A DNA stretch of 7,789 nt from Rhodospirillaceae bacterium. Lineage in GTDB: Bacteria > Pseudomonadota > Alphaproteobacteria > UBA11136. The stretch spans positions 1-7,789 of the forward strand of contig JABJES010000053.1 of assembly GCA_018663165.1 (NCBI GenBank). Reading direction: 5' to 3'. Shown here in pieces: positions 1 to 6,186 of this stretch; positions within the stretch are counted from its first letter, which is position 1, and each line of letters starts with the position of its first letter. The position numbers were made by a program, and so were the translations under genes. A model generated the notes under the pieces. It was given only the letters and a program-made list of their open reading frames with translations, searched no databases and had not been told where the DNA came from.

Positions 1-953
1 CGCTCAAAATTGCTGGAAACTTGAATGTCCATGCTGGGGCTTATGGTTGGGTGAACGCCTTTCATTTCCATGGTACCACTGTCAAAAAAGCGCGACAAAA
101 TATCGTTACTGTTGGCGCCGACTATCAATTTTTTGATGGGCAGGCCCATTTTGTAGGCACAGTATCCTGCAAACACATTGCCAAAATTGCCGGTTGGAAC
201 CGCAAACGAAACCGGCTTATCTGTTCCGCCAACCTGTAGGGCCGCCCAAAAATAATAGACGATCTGAGCAACAATGCGGGCCCAGTTGATGGAATTGACA
301 GCGGAAAGATGAACCTCGTCACGGAACGCCAAATCATTGAACAGCGCCTTTACGATATTCTGGCAGTCGTCGAACGTCCCCTCGATGGCGATGTTAAAGA
401 CATTGGCATCTGCAACCGTCGTCATCTGACGGCGTTGCACCTCGCTGACCCGGCCTTGCGGGTGAAGCATGAAAATATCAATCGCCTTGCTGCCGCGACA
501 GGCGGCAATCGCCGCCGAACCCGTATCGCCAGAGGTTGCTCCAACGATGGTAATACGCTCACCCCGGCGGGCCAGAACATCATCAAACAGACGACCAACC
601 AGTTGCAGGGCATAATCCTTAAAAGCCAGAGTCGGCCCGTGAAAAAGCTCCAACAGCCATTCGTTCTCGCCCAGCTTACGCAGGGGGGCCACCGGATCAT
701 GGGTAAAATCGGCATAAGCATCGGCGACCAGGGCCGCGCATTCGTCCGGCGCAATCGTCTCGCCGATAAAAGGCGCAATGATGCGGGCAGCAAGATCTGG
801 ATAGGAAAGATCAGCCATCCCATGCATCTCATCGGCGGTAAAGCGCGGCCAGATCTCGGGCACATAGAGGCCGCCATCCCGGGCCAGCCCGGTCAGCAGA
901 ACGTCATCGAAGGGAAGCGCCGGTGCGGTCCCCCGAGTGCTGATATATTGCAC
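1..953 (-). CDS. thrC: Threonine synthase, N-terminal 317 residues (3' end outside window)
   Basis: PLP enzyme of the last step of threonine biosynthesis, converting O-phosphohomoserine to threonine and phosphate in the cytoplasm. Translating the minus strand from a GTG at 953 gives MQYISTRGTAPALPFDDVLL, the usual opening of the proteobacterial enzyme. The PLP-binding lysine lies in GPTLAFKDYALQ (K112). The glycine-rich phosphate loop GATSGDTGSAA is at 138-148 and PTGNFGN at 253-259. The reading frame runs open off the window edge with two bases of a codon left; the family is usually about 460-470 residues, so roughly the last third is missing. The GTG start is supported by the N-terminal match and a GAGG-type ribosome site just upstream; no ATG precedes it in frame. 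It is the last gene of the row, 92 bases after the secreted-protein gene. Identification is firm; shared transcription with the oxidase genes is only inferred. Confidence 0.96.
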   Translation of the reverse strand, partial: MQYISTRGTAPALPFDDVLLTGLARDGGLYVPEIWPRFTADEMHGMADLSYPDLAARIIAPFIGETIAPDECAALVADAYADFTHDPVAPLRKLGENEWLLELFHGPTLAFKDYALQLVGRLFDDVLARRGERITIVGATSGDTGSAAIAACRGSKAIDIFMLHPQGRVSEVQRRQMTTVADANVFNIAIEGTFDDCQNIVKALFNDLAFRDEVHLSAVNSINWARIVAQIVYYFWAALQVGGTDKPVSFAVPTGNFGNVFAGYCAYKMGLPIKKLIVGANSNDILSRFFDSGTMEMKGVHPTISPSMDIQVSSNFE

Positions 954-1045
954 GGCAACCCTCTGGAATTGCTGAGAAAATAATTCGCTAACCTATACCC
1001 GCCGAGACCGACAGGCAAGACGGCACCGACAAGTGCCCCACCACC

Positions 1046-1822
1046 TTACTCGGTAACCCGGAACGTCACCCGATCAAGGCCGGTATTGCCGGTCAAACTG
1101 TCATAGGCATAGACGATAACGTCGTAAAGCCCGGTTTTGTGGACCGTCATATCAAGCATAAACTGGCTCGGACGTCCGGCGTATTCAAGAGCATATTTCC
1201 CCTCACTGGCCCCGTCCCGGCGAACCAGGGCCACCACCTCATATTTATCGGCATCCCACAAGCCGTCGGGCTGAACCAGGCAACCGCACATCATTGTCAC
1301 ATTGACCTTAAGCGGCACATCAACCGGCAGATCACCCAATGTGACATTCCCCGGCGGGCTGAGAATATCGACGATAAAACCAGGAAGTTCGAGAATAACC
1401 CCGTCGGCCGCCGAGACATGCTTGCCGGGCACCAGCCAATGGGTGACAGAGGCCCGTGCCGCTGCGTGACGCTGGGCCAGCGGGCCATAAGCGGTGATCT
1501 CGACCTGGCGGGGCTCGGTAATATCGAGGGTGGTGGTAAACTCGGCCGATCCCCGGCTCGACAAGCGCACGCCTCTTTCCCGATCATCCTCAACCAGTTT
1601 TTCTGTGTTACCGGTCGAGCCTTCTGTCACCCCTTGGGCCAACAACTCGCCGGTATCAACGTCGCGGATTGTGATCCGCGCACCACCAATTGAGGTGCCG
1701 ATGAATTTGGCATCCTTGGCCATTACTCGCACGGTTAACCGGGTAGGTTCGGCACTGGCCGTTCCAGCCCAGAGGAGCAGGGCGGCAAGCGCGATTGTCA
1801 GAGTGCGAAAGATCATATTCAT
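1046..1822 (-). CDS. Secreted beta-rich protein of unknown function with a Cys-Gly-Cys motif
   Basis: I do not recognise this 258-residue protein. Residues 1-24 form a signal peptide (R6, hydrophobic TIALAALLLWAG, then TASA before E25), so the mature protein should be periplasmic or exported. The rest is rich in alternating hydrophobic residues. Around 48-70, ARITIRDVDTGELLAQG resembles a small beta-sandwich (carboxypeptidase-regulatory or transthyretin-like) domain. A second such domain may span about 160-258 and ends in VIVYAYDSLTGNTGLDRVTF. The only two cysteines of the mature part lie together in VTMMCGCLVQPDGLWDAD (M177, M178, C179, C181), which could bind a metal or form a redox pair. 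A GGGAGG ribosome site precedes ATG-AAT-ATG; it is only 3 bases from the first ATG and 9 from the second (1816), so the real protein may be two residues shorter. An in-frame ATG at 1861 overlaps the M32 stop as TGATG and would add 13 residues. Function unknown. Confidence 0.85.
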   Translation of the reverse strand: MNMIFRTLTIALAALLLWAGTASAEPTRLTVRVMAKDAKFIGTSIGGARITIRDVDTGELLAQGVTEGSTGNTEKLVEDDRERGVRLSSRGSAEFTTTLDITEPRQVEITAYGPLAQRHAAARASVTHWLVPGKHVSAADGVILELPGFIVDILSPPGNVTLGDLPVDVPLKVNVTMMCGCLVQPDGLWDADKYEVVALVRRDGASEGKYALEYAGRPSQFMLDMTVHKTGLYDVIVYAYDSLTGNTGLDRVTFRVTE

Positions 1823-1860
1823 TTGCCTCCCAGAAAGCATAAACCGGGGAAAGGACGCCA

Positions 1861-3360
1861 TCAACACTTGCCGCCGAGATAGCGTTCTTCCAAATGGCGC
1901 TTGAAGGCCGCTGTCGAGAGCGGCGCACCGGTCGCCGATTGCATAAGGTCGGGGACAGAAAGAAGCGACCCCTTACTGTGAATATTGGCCCTGAGCCACG
2001 CCATCAGGGGCGTGAAATCGCCTTTTTCGATTGCCGGAACGATACCGGCATCGGATGCCTTGGCACTGGCGAAGATCTGCGCCGCACTCATCGCGCCCAA
2101 CGTATAGGTGGGGAAATAGCCCCAGGCACCGTCGAACCAGTGGATGTCCTGGAGACAGCCCTCACGGTCGGTTTTTGGAACAATCCCGAGAAGGCGTTGC
2201 ATGCCCTCATTCCAGGCACCGGGAAGATCGGCGGGCAAGAGATCGCCACCGATCATGGCGCGTTCCAGATCATAACGCAGGATCACATGGGCGGGATAGG
2301 TCACCTCATCGGCATCAACCCGGATAAAACCGGGGCGCACACGGGTATAAAGGCGAGAAAGGTTATCAACCTCCCAGGCCGGGCCGGAAGCGGCAAAAGC
2401 AGCGCGCATCAACGGTGCGGCAGAGACAAGAAAGGCGCGAGAACGGCAAACCTGCATCTCGACAAGCAAAGACTGGCTTTCATGAAGGCTCATACTGCGC
2501 GCCCGGCCAACCGGCTGATAGCGCCGATCCCCCGGCAGGCCAAATTCGTAGAGCGCATGGCCGGTCTCGTGCATCACACCCATTAGGCCTTGAGTAAAAT
2601 CATCCTCGTCATATCGCGAGGTGATCCGCACATCTTCGCTCGCACCGCCGCAAAAGGGGTGGAGACTGATATCAAGCCGCCCGCGATTGAAATCAAACCC
2701 CGCGCCAGCCATCAATTTCAGGCCAAGATCGCGCTGGGCGGCAACAGGGAACGGCCCCTCAGGCATCAGAATCTCGGGCTCACTGGCCTGATGCTGACGA
2801 ACCCGTTCGAGGAATCCGGGCAGAAACGCCCTCAGATCAGTGAAGAGAACGTCGATATCGGCGCACCGCCCACCGGGCTCGTATTCATCAAGCAAGGCGT
2901 CATAAGGCGAACAGTCAAGAGCTTGCGACTTGGCTGCGGCGACCTCACGGACGAGCGTAAGCACGGTCTCAAGAAAAGGCAGAATACCGGGAAAATCATT
3001 TTCAGCCCGGGCGCGACGCCATTCCATCTCGCAGGAAGACGCCGCCTTAGAAAGCGCCTCAACCAGATCGCCGGGAACCGCATTGGCGTGTATCCAGTTA
3101 CGACGCATCTCGGCCAAATTCGCCTGCTGCCACTCATCAAGACCGGCCGTCGCCTCTGCGGCTTCGTCGAGCAAACTTTCAGTCTCTGGTGCGGTGATAA
3201 TTTCATGGCCGGCGCGCTTAAGAACGGCGAGCTGTTCGCCACGGCCATTTGCCGACCCCTCAGGCATCATCGTCGACATATCCCAGTGCAGGATGCCCTC
3301 GGCATCGCCAAGAAGGGCGGCCCGGCGAAAGCGGTCTTCAAGCTGGAGATAGGCGCTCAT
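1861..3360 (-). CDS. M32 family metallocarboxypeptidase (carboxypeptidase Taq type)
   Basis: Zinc carboxypeptidase of peptidase family M32, which removes C-terminal residues from peptides, probably in the cytoplasm since no signal peptide is visible. The 499-residue length is typical of the family. The zinc site HETGH is at 264-268, within GVMHETGHALYEFG, and the third ligand is the glutamate of SLHESQSLLVE (E294). Other family landmarks are HPF at 234-236, ITSRYDE at 246-252, and the C-terminal DIHWFDGAWGYFPTYTLG block. The residue after HALYE is F, where I recall Q being usual; this is a minor deviation. Start choice: an AGGAG site at 3372-3376 lies 11 bases before the ATG at 3360, whereas the TTG at 3369 sits only 2 bases from it. 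The gene starts 30 bases after the SURF1 stop, and its own stop overlaps a possible ATG of the next gene. The family is sure; substrate and any link to the oxidase are unknown. Confidence 0.95.
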   Translation of the reverse strand: MSAYLQLEDRFRRAALLGDAEGILHWDMSTMMPEGSANGRGEQLAVLKRAGHEIITAPETESLLDEAAEATAGLDEWQQANLAEMRRNWIHANAVPGDLVEALSKAASSCEMEWRRARAENDFPGILPFLETVLTLVREVAAAKSQALDCSPYDALLDEYEPGGRCADIDVLFTDLRAFLPGFLERVRQHQASEPEILMPEGPFPVAAQRDLGLKLMAGAGFDFNRGRLDISLHPFCGGASEDVRITSRYDEDDFTQGLMGVMHETGHALYEFGLPGDRRYQPVGRARSMSLHESQSLLVEMQVCRSRAFLVSAAPLMRAAFAASGPAWEVDNLSRLYTRVRPGFIRVDADEVTYPAHVILRYDLERAMIGGDLLPADLPGAWNEGMQRLLGIVPKTDREGCLQDIHWFDGAWGYFPTYTLGAMSAAQIFASAKASDAGIVPAIEKGDFTPLMAWLRANIHSKGSLLSVPDLMQSATGAPLSTAAFKRHLEERYLGGKC

Positions 3361-3390
3361 GGAATTCAATGCTCCTGATGATCCAGCAGC

Positions 3391-4146
3391 TCAGGAAGGT
3401 CCGTCGTCGTCCGGCTCCCGTCGGGTGGTGCAGTAAATGACATAGATAACCAAAAGGATCAGCCCCAGGGCAAACCAGGTAATGGCGTATTGCAGATGAT
3501 CATTGGGCAGATAAATGCGGGACTGGCCGCCAATGGGATAGCCGCCGGGATTTTCTTGCCCCCCGGCCTCAATGTAATAGGGAAGGACGTTGCTAAGCTC
3601 TGCTGCCTGCGTCATCGCTGGGATATCCACATAGAGCCAGAAGTTCTCATCTGGCCGGTTATCGGGCACAAAGGCACCAGGGACGGAGGGGGTGCGAATA
3701 ATGCCCTCGACACTCACCACGCCCGACGCCTCAACCCCAGGGCGGTTTTCAGGCAGGTGGAGAGCATTTGGCACCCAGCCCCGGTTGACGAGGATCGTCG
3801 TGCCGTCATCCATCACCAGGGGCGTCACAACGTGATAGCCGACATTGCCGCGCATACTGCGCGCGGCGAGATAGAGTTCCTCATCATGCAGGAATTCGCC
3901 TGTTGCCTGCGTCCGGTTAAATTCAAAACCCACCAGGTCACTATCCGCCAAAGGCAGGGGGATGGGGGCTGATTCCGAACGCGATACCCGCTCGTTGATC
4001 GCCGCATCTTTCCATTTCAGGCGCTCAACCTGCCAGAAGGCGAGGCCAAATATGAAAATGGCGCAAAGCACCGTGAAGACCGTCAGCCACAAGGTGGGGC
4101 GAAAAACAAACCCCTGAAAATAAAACCCCTTATTCGACATCTTCAT
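3391..4146 (-). CDS. surf1: SURF1 family cytochrome c oxidase assembly protein
   Basis: Inner-membrane assembly factor of the SURF1/Shy1 family. Bacterial members have been shown to help provide heme a to subunit I of aa3 oxidase. The 251-residue protein has the family plan: one membrane span near the N-terminus (about 20-37), immediately followed by FWQVERLKWK (38-46, the WQ..RL.WK signature), a large periplasmic domain with ILVNRGWVP (118-126) and FWLYVDIPAM (169-178), and a second span at about 221-240 opened by NDHLQYAITWF. Its start overlaps the end of the DUF983 gene by 17 bases, which suggests translational coupling. The ATG at 4146 (MKMSNKG) has a weak GGGAAG site upstream; the ATG at 4140 is equally possible, and an earlier in-frame start at 4179 would reach further into DUF983 and is less likely. 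The M32 gene follows 30 bases after the stop. Confidence 0.93.
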   Translation of the reverse strand: MKMSNKGFYFQGFVFRPTLWLTVFTVLCAIFIFGLAFWQVERLKWKDAAINERVSRSESAPIPLPLADSDLVGFEFNRTQATGEFLHDEELYLAARSMRGNVGYHVVTPLVMDDGTTILVNRGWVPNALHLPENRPGVEASGVVSVEGIIRTPSVPGAFVPDNRPDENFWLYVDIPAMTQAAELSNVLPYYIEAGGQENPGGYPIGGQSRIYLPNDHLQYAITWFALGLILLVIYVIYCTTRREPDDDGPS

Positions 4147-4489
4147 AATCTTCTTCCCGGTGATGAAACTGTAGAGCAATCATATAAGCCTTTAGATAGC
4201 GCAATAAAAGTAGCGCCCCGCCAAGAACGAAAGGCGGCCACAACAACCAGTGCACCCACATCGGCGGCAGGAACGTGAATTCGACCCAGACGGCAAGGCC
4301 GACAACCATAAAACCGAGGATCAGGATAACGAAAACAGCCGGGCCATCGCCGCTGTCATTAGCACCCAGATTAAGATCGCAGACCGAACAACGATCCACG
4401 ACCGTGAGAAATCCCTGATAGAGCCTGCCCTCACCGCAACGGGGGCAGCGTAATGCTGCCCCCGCTTTGAGTGGTGATACGGATTTCAT
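4130..4489 (-). CDS. DUF983 family zinc-ribbon membrane protein
   Basis: A 119-residue membrane protein of the DUF983 family, often found beside SURF1 and oxidase subunit III in alphaproteobacterial oxidase operons. The N-terminal part holds two CxxC pairs, CPRC (15-18) and CSVC (34-37), forming a rubredoxin-like or zinc-ribbon site. Two hydrophobic spans follow at about 51-71 and 78-97, split by an FLPPMWVHW turn, and the tail is charged and acidic (EEDYEDVE). The role is not established; from its position it may assist oxidase assembly or metal handling, which is inference. The gene begins 38 bases after the subunit III stop, with only a weak AAG-type ribosome site before the ATG, and its last codons overlap the start of SURF1. 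Family assignment rests on the CxxC plus two-span layout and on the context. Confidence 0.88.
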   Translation of the reverse strand: MKSVSPLKAGAALRCPRCGEGRLYQGFLTVVDRCSVCDLNLGANDSGDGPAVFVILILGFMVVGLAVWVEFTFLPPMWVHWLLWPPFVLGGALLLLRYLKAYMIALQFHHREEDYEDVE

Positions 4490-4527
4490 CGTCTTATGTC
4501 AGGCATGTATTCCATGCCGACATCGAC

Positions 4528-5361
4528 CTACACATGCGGGATATTGCCCCACCAGTAGATGCAGATGAAAAGGAACAGCCAGACCACATCGACGAAATGC
4601 CAGTACCAGGCCGCCGCCTCAAAACCAAAATGATGGTCCGGGGTGAAATGCCCCTTGTTCATACGGAGCAGGCAGACGATCAGGAACAAGGTTCCGATAA
4701 TCACATGGGCGCCGTGAAAGCCGGTGGCCATGTAGAAGACCGAGGAATAGATCCCACCATCAAAAGCGTAACTCGCATGGTGATACTCATAAGCCTGAAC
4801 ACTGGTAAAGCAGATGGCCAGAAGGATCGTCACAATCAGGCCATTAACCGCACTTTTGCGATTACCATTCATCAGGGCGTGATGGGCCCAGGTCAGGGTT
4901 GCACCAGAGGTCAGCAGAATGACCGTGTTGAGGAAGGGAAAAGTCCAGGTTTCCAGAGTCTTGATTCCCTCCGGCGGCCAGATACCACCCAGAACTTCTC
5001 TACGCGCGATCAGCTCGGGGCTGTCCATGCCGGGAAAGATGCTGGCGTCAAAGAAGGCCCAGAACCAGGCAACGAAGAACATCACTTCTGAAGCAATGAA
5101 CAAGGCCATGCCGTATCGCAGGCCAATCTGGACAATGGGTGTATGGGCCTTATCGACCTCGGCTTCCTTGATGACATCACGCCACCAAGCAAACATCGTA
5201 AACAGAACCATAGCCATGCCGATGAGGAAAATAAGACTTCCCTCGTCATGCATGAACCAAACGAAACCAAGGGCCGCCACGAAAGCCGATAGCGCGCCAA
5301 AAGCGGGCCACGGGCTGGGATCGACCAAGTGGTAAGGGTGTTTTGCGGCGTGATCGCTCAT
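4528..5361 (-). CDS. coxC: Cytochrome c oxidase subunit III
   Basis: Structural subunit III (CoxC/CtaE) of aa3-type oxidase, an integral membrane protein without redox cofactors that stabilises subunit I and supports proton uptake. The 277-residue protein begins MSDHAAKHPYHLVDPSPWP, the standard opening. WWRDVIKE (59-66) follows the second span, and the conserved membrane glutamate sits in FIASEVMFFVAWFWAFF (E92). The long loop around PPEGIKTLETWTFPFLNT and the ending WYWHFVDVVWLFLF...YWWG are also typical. Seven hydrophobic spans can be counted. Start choice: a GAGAG site lies 8 bases before the ATG at 5361; a GTG three codons earlier (5370) falls inside that site's spacing and is unlikely. 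A 60-base gap separates it from ctaG, the widest in the oxidase part, and I see no convincing promoter or hairpin there. All conserved residues expected for an active subunit are present. Confidence 0.97.
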   Translation of the reverse strand: MSDHAAKHPYHLVDPSPWPAFGALSAFVAALGFVWFMHDEGSLIFLIGMAMVLFTMFAWWRDVIKEAEVDKAHTPIVQIGLRYGMALFIASEVMFFVAWFWAFFDASIFPGMDSPELIARREVLGGIWPPEGIKTLETWTFPFLNTVILLTSGATLTWAHHALMNGNRKSAVNGLIVTILLAICFTSVQAYEYHHASYAFDGGIYSSVFYMATGFHGAHVIIGTLFLIVCLLRMNKGHFTPDHHFGFEAAAWYWHFVDVVWLFLFICIYWWGNIPHV

Positions 5362-5421
5362 TCTTCGCACTCTCTCTTAATAATAACGGATGAAATCATA
5401 GCATCGCCCCCCATAGGCGCA

Positions 5422-6057
5422 CTAATTAACCGTCACGTCGGACCCAGCCTGAAGCATCAGGCTGCTGGTCTGCCGTGAAGGATCTGGTTCCTCCCCGGCA
5501 TCGGCCGGAAAGAAGGTGTAGGAAAGCGTGATCGTCTTGACCTCGCCCATATTAGGATCGTCCATGATCAACGGATCAACAAAAAAGGTAACAGGCATGT
5601 CCACCGACTGGCCGGGAGCCAGGGTCTGTTCGTCAAAACAAAAACAGGCAACCTTGGTGAAATACTTGCCGGCTTTAAGTGGCGTAACATTGAAAACAGC
5701 CGAACCAGTCACCGTTTCGGCAGACAGATTATGAGCCTCAAAGAAGGCCAGGCCCTGCGCACCTATTTTAACCTCAACGGCCTTCTGGGAGGGATGAAAA
5801 TCCCAGGGAAGGCTCGAGCTGGTGTCGGAATTGAACCGGATGGTCATTACCCGATCAAAAATCTGGCCCGGCGCAGCAACAGCCGTCTGAGTCGTGCCGC
5901 CATAGCCCGTAACCTGACAGAAAAGACGATAAAGCGGCACCGAGGCAAAAGCCAATCCCACCATGCCAACAACAACAACGGAAAGCACCATAAGCAACCG
6001 CTTGTTGCGCTTGGCGAGCGGGGCCTGATTTCGGGTCGAGGGAGCAACCATGTTCAT
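5422..6057 (-). CDS. ctaG: Cytochrome c oxidase assembly protein CtaG (Cox11 family)
   Basis: Copper chaperone of the Cox11/CtaG family, anchored in the inner membrane with its domain in the periplasm, where it delivers Cu(I) to the CuB centre of subunit I. The 211-residue protein has a basic N-terminus, one membrane span (about 21-43), then VPLYRLFCQVTGYGGTTQ with the conserved C47. The copper-binding pair CFCF is at 138-141 within TKVACFCFDEQTL. The usual strand PVTFFVDP (155-162) and the ending TLSYTFF (177-183) are also present. A strong GGAGGG site (6060-6065) lies 2 bases before the first ATG and 8 before a second ATG at 6051, so translation may start at MVAPSTRN and give 209 residues. 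The first ATG overlaps the stop of the preceding 43-residue gene as ATGA. It lies between the small CoxF-like gene and subunit III, the standard position. Confidence 0.97.
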   Translation of the reverse strand: MNMVAPSTRNQAPLAKRNKRLLMVLSVVVVGMVGLAFASVPLYRLFCQVTGYGGTTQTAVAAPGQIFDRVMTIRFNSDTSSSLPWDFHPSQKAVEVKIGAQGLAFFEAHNLSAETVTGSAVFNVTPLKAGKYFTKVACFCFDEQTLAPGQSVDMPVTFFVDPLIMDDPNMGEVKTITLSYTFFPADAGEEPDPSRQTSSLMLQAGSDVTVN

Positions 6058-6185
6058 TGCCCTCCAATCCGCACGATGGTGATCAGGTAAAAAAGAACGA
6101 CAAGGGCAAGCAGAACGCCGCCCAAAGCGAGATTACGCGCCCGGCGCCGTTTGTTCAGATCAGCCATAACCAACGCCTTTGCCAT
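6054..6185 (-). CDS. Small single-span membrane protein in the CoxF position
   Basis: A 43-residue protein lying exactly between ctaB and ctaG. Its sequence runs MAKALVMADLNKRRRARNLA, then a hydrophobic span of about 20 residues (GVLLALVVLFYLITIV) and a short RIGGQ tail. The basic NKRRRARN cluster before the span predicts the N-terminus in the cytoplasm (positive-inside rule). Alphaproteobacterial oxidase operons commonly carry a short protein of this type here, sometimes called CoxF; its role is not established, though membership of the oxidase assembly set is a fair guess. The start codon follows the ctaB stop by one base (TGAaATG) with a G-run upstream in the end of ctaB. A second in-frame ATG at 6167 (MADLNKRRR, 37 residues) is an alternative and closer to the core. 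The stop overlaps the ctaG start as ATGA, so all three genes appear translationally coupled. Confidence 0.85.
   Translation of the reverse strand: MAKALVMADLNKRRRARNLALGGVLLALVVLFYLITIVRIGGQ
6060..6065 (-). promoter_or_regulatory. Ribosome binding site of ctaG
   Basis: GGAGGG on the minus strand inside the last codons of the 43-residue gene. It lies 2 bases before the ATG at 6057 and 8 before the ATG at 6051, so spacing favours the second ATG while the ATGA overlap fits the first. Confidence 0.65.
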
Positions 6186-6186
6186 T

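Noticed and set aside
422..877. Minus-strand open frame of 151 codons in another frame of thrC
   Set aside because: It overlaps the conserved PLP-lysine region of thrC out of frame and has low-complexity Arg/Pro-rich content typical of a shadow frame.
309..983. Plus-strand open frame of 224 codons opposite thrC
   Set aside because: The minus strand encodes recognisable threonine synthase with all its motifs; the plus-strand translation has no recognisable domain and is a codon-bias shadow.
1859..1861. Earlier ATG for the secreted protein, overlapping the M32 stop as TGATG
   Set aside because: It is possible through coupling, but it adds 13 residues before the signal peptide while a strong GGGAGG site lies directly before the internal ATGs; kept only as an alternative.
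1894..3378. Two long plus-strand open frames (1894-2586 and 2590-3378) opposite the M32 gene
   Set aside because: The M32 frame contains HETGH, the third zinc ligand and the family C-terminus; the antisense frames show no domain and reflect the base composition of the coding strand.
4471..5091. Plus-strand open frame of 206 codons opposite subunit III
   Set aside because: It is antisense to highly conserved membrane spans of subunit III; the hydrophilic His/Gln/Asp-rich translation is what the reverse of such spans gives.
5362..5421. The 60-base ctaG-coxC gap, considered for a promoter or terminator
   Set aside because: There is a G-rich run (GGGGGG) and an AT-rich stretch, but no credible stem with a T-tract and no convincing -35/-10 pair.
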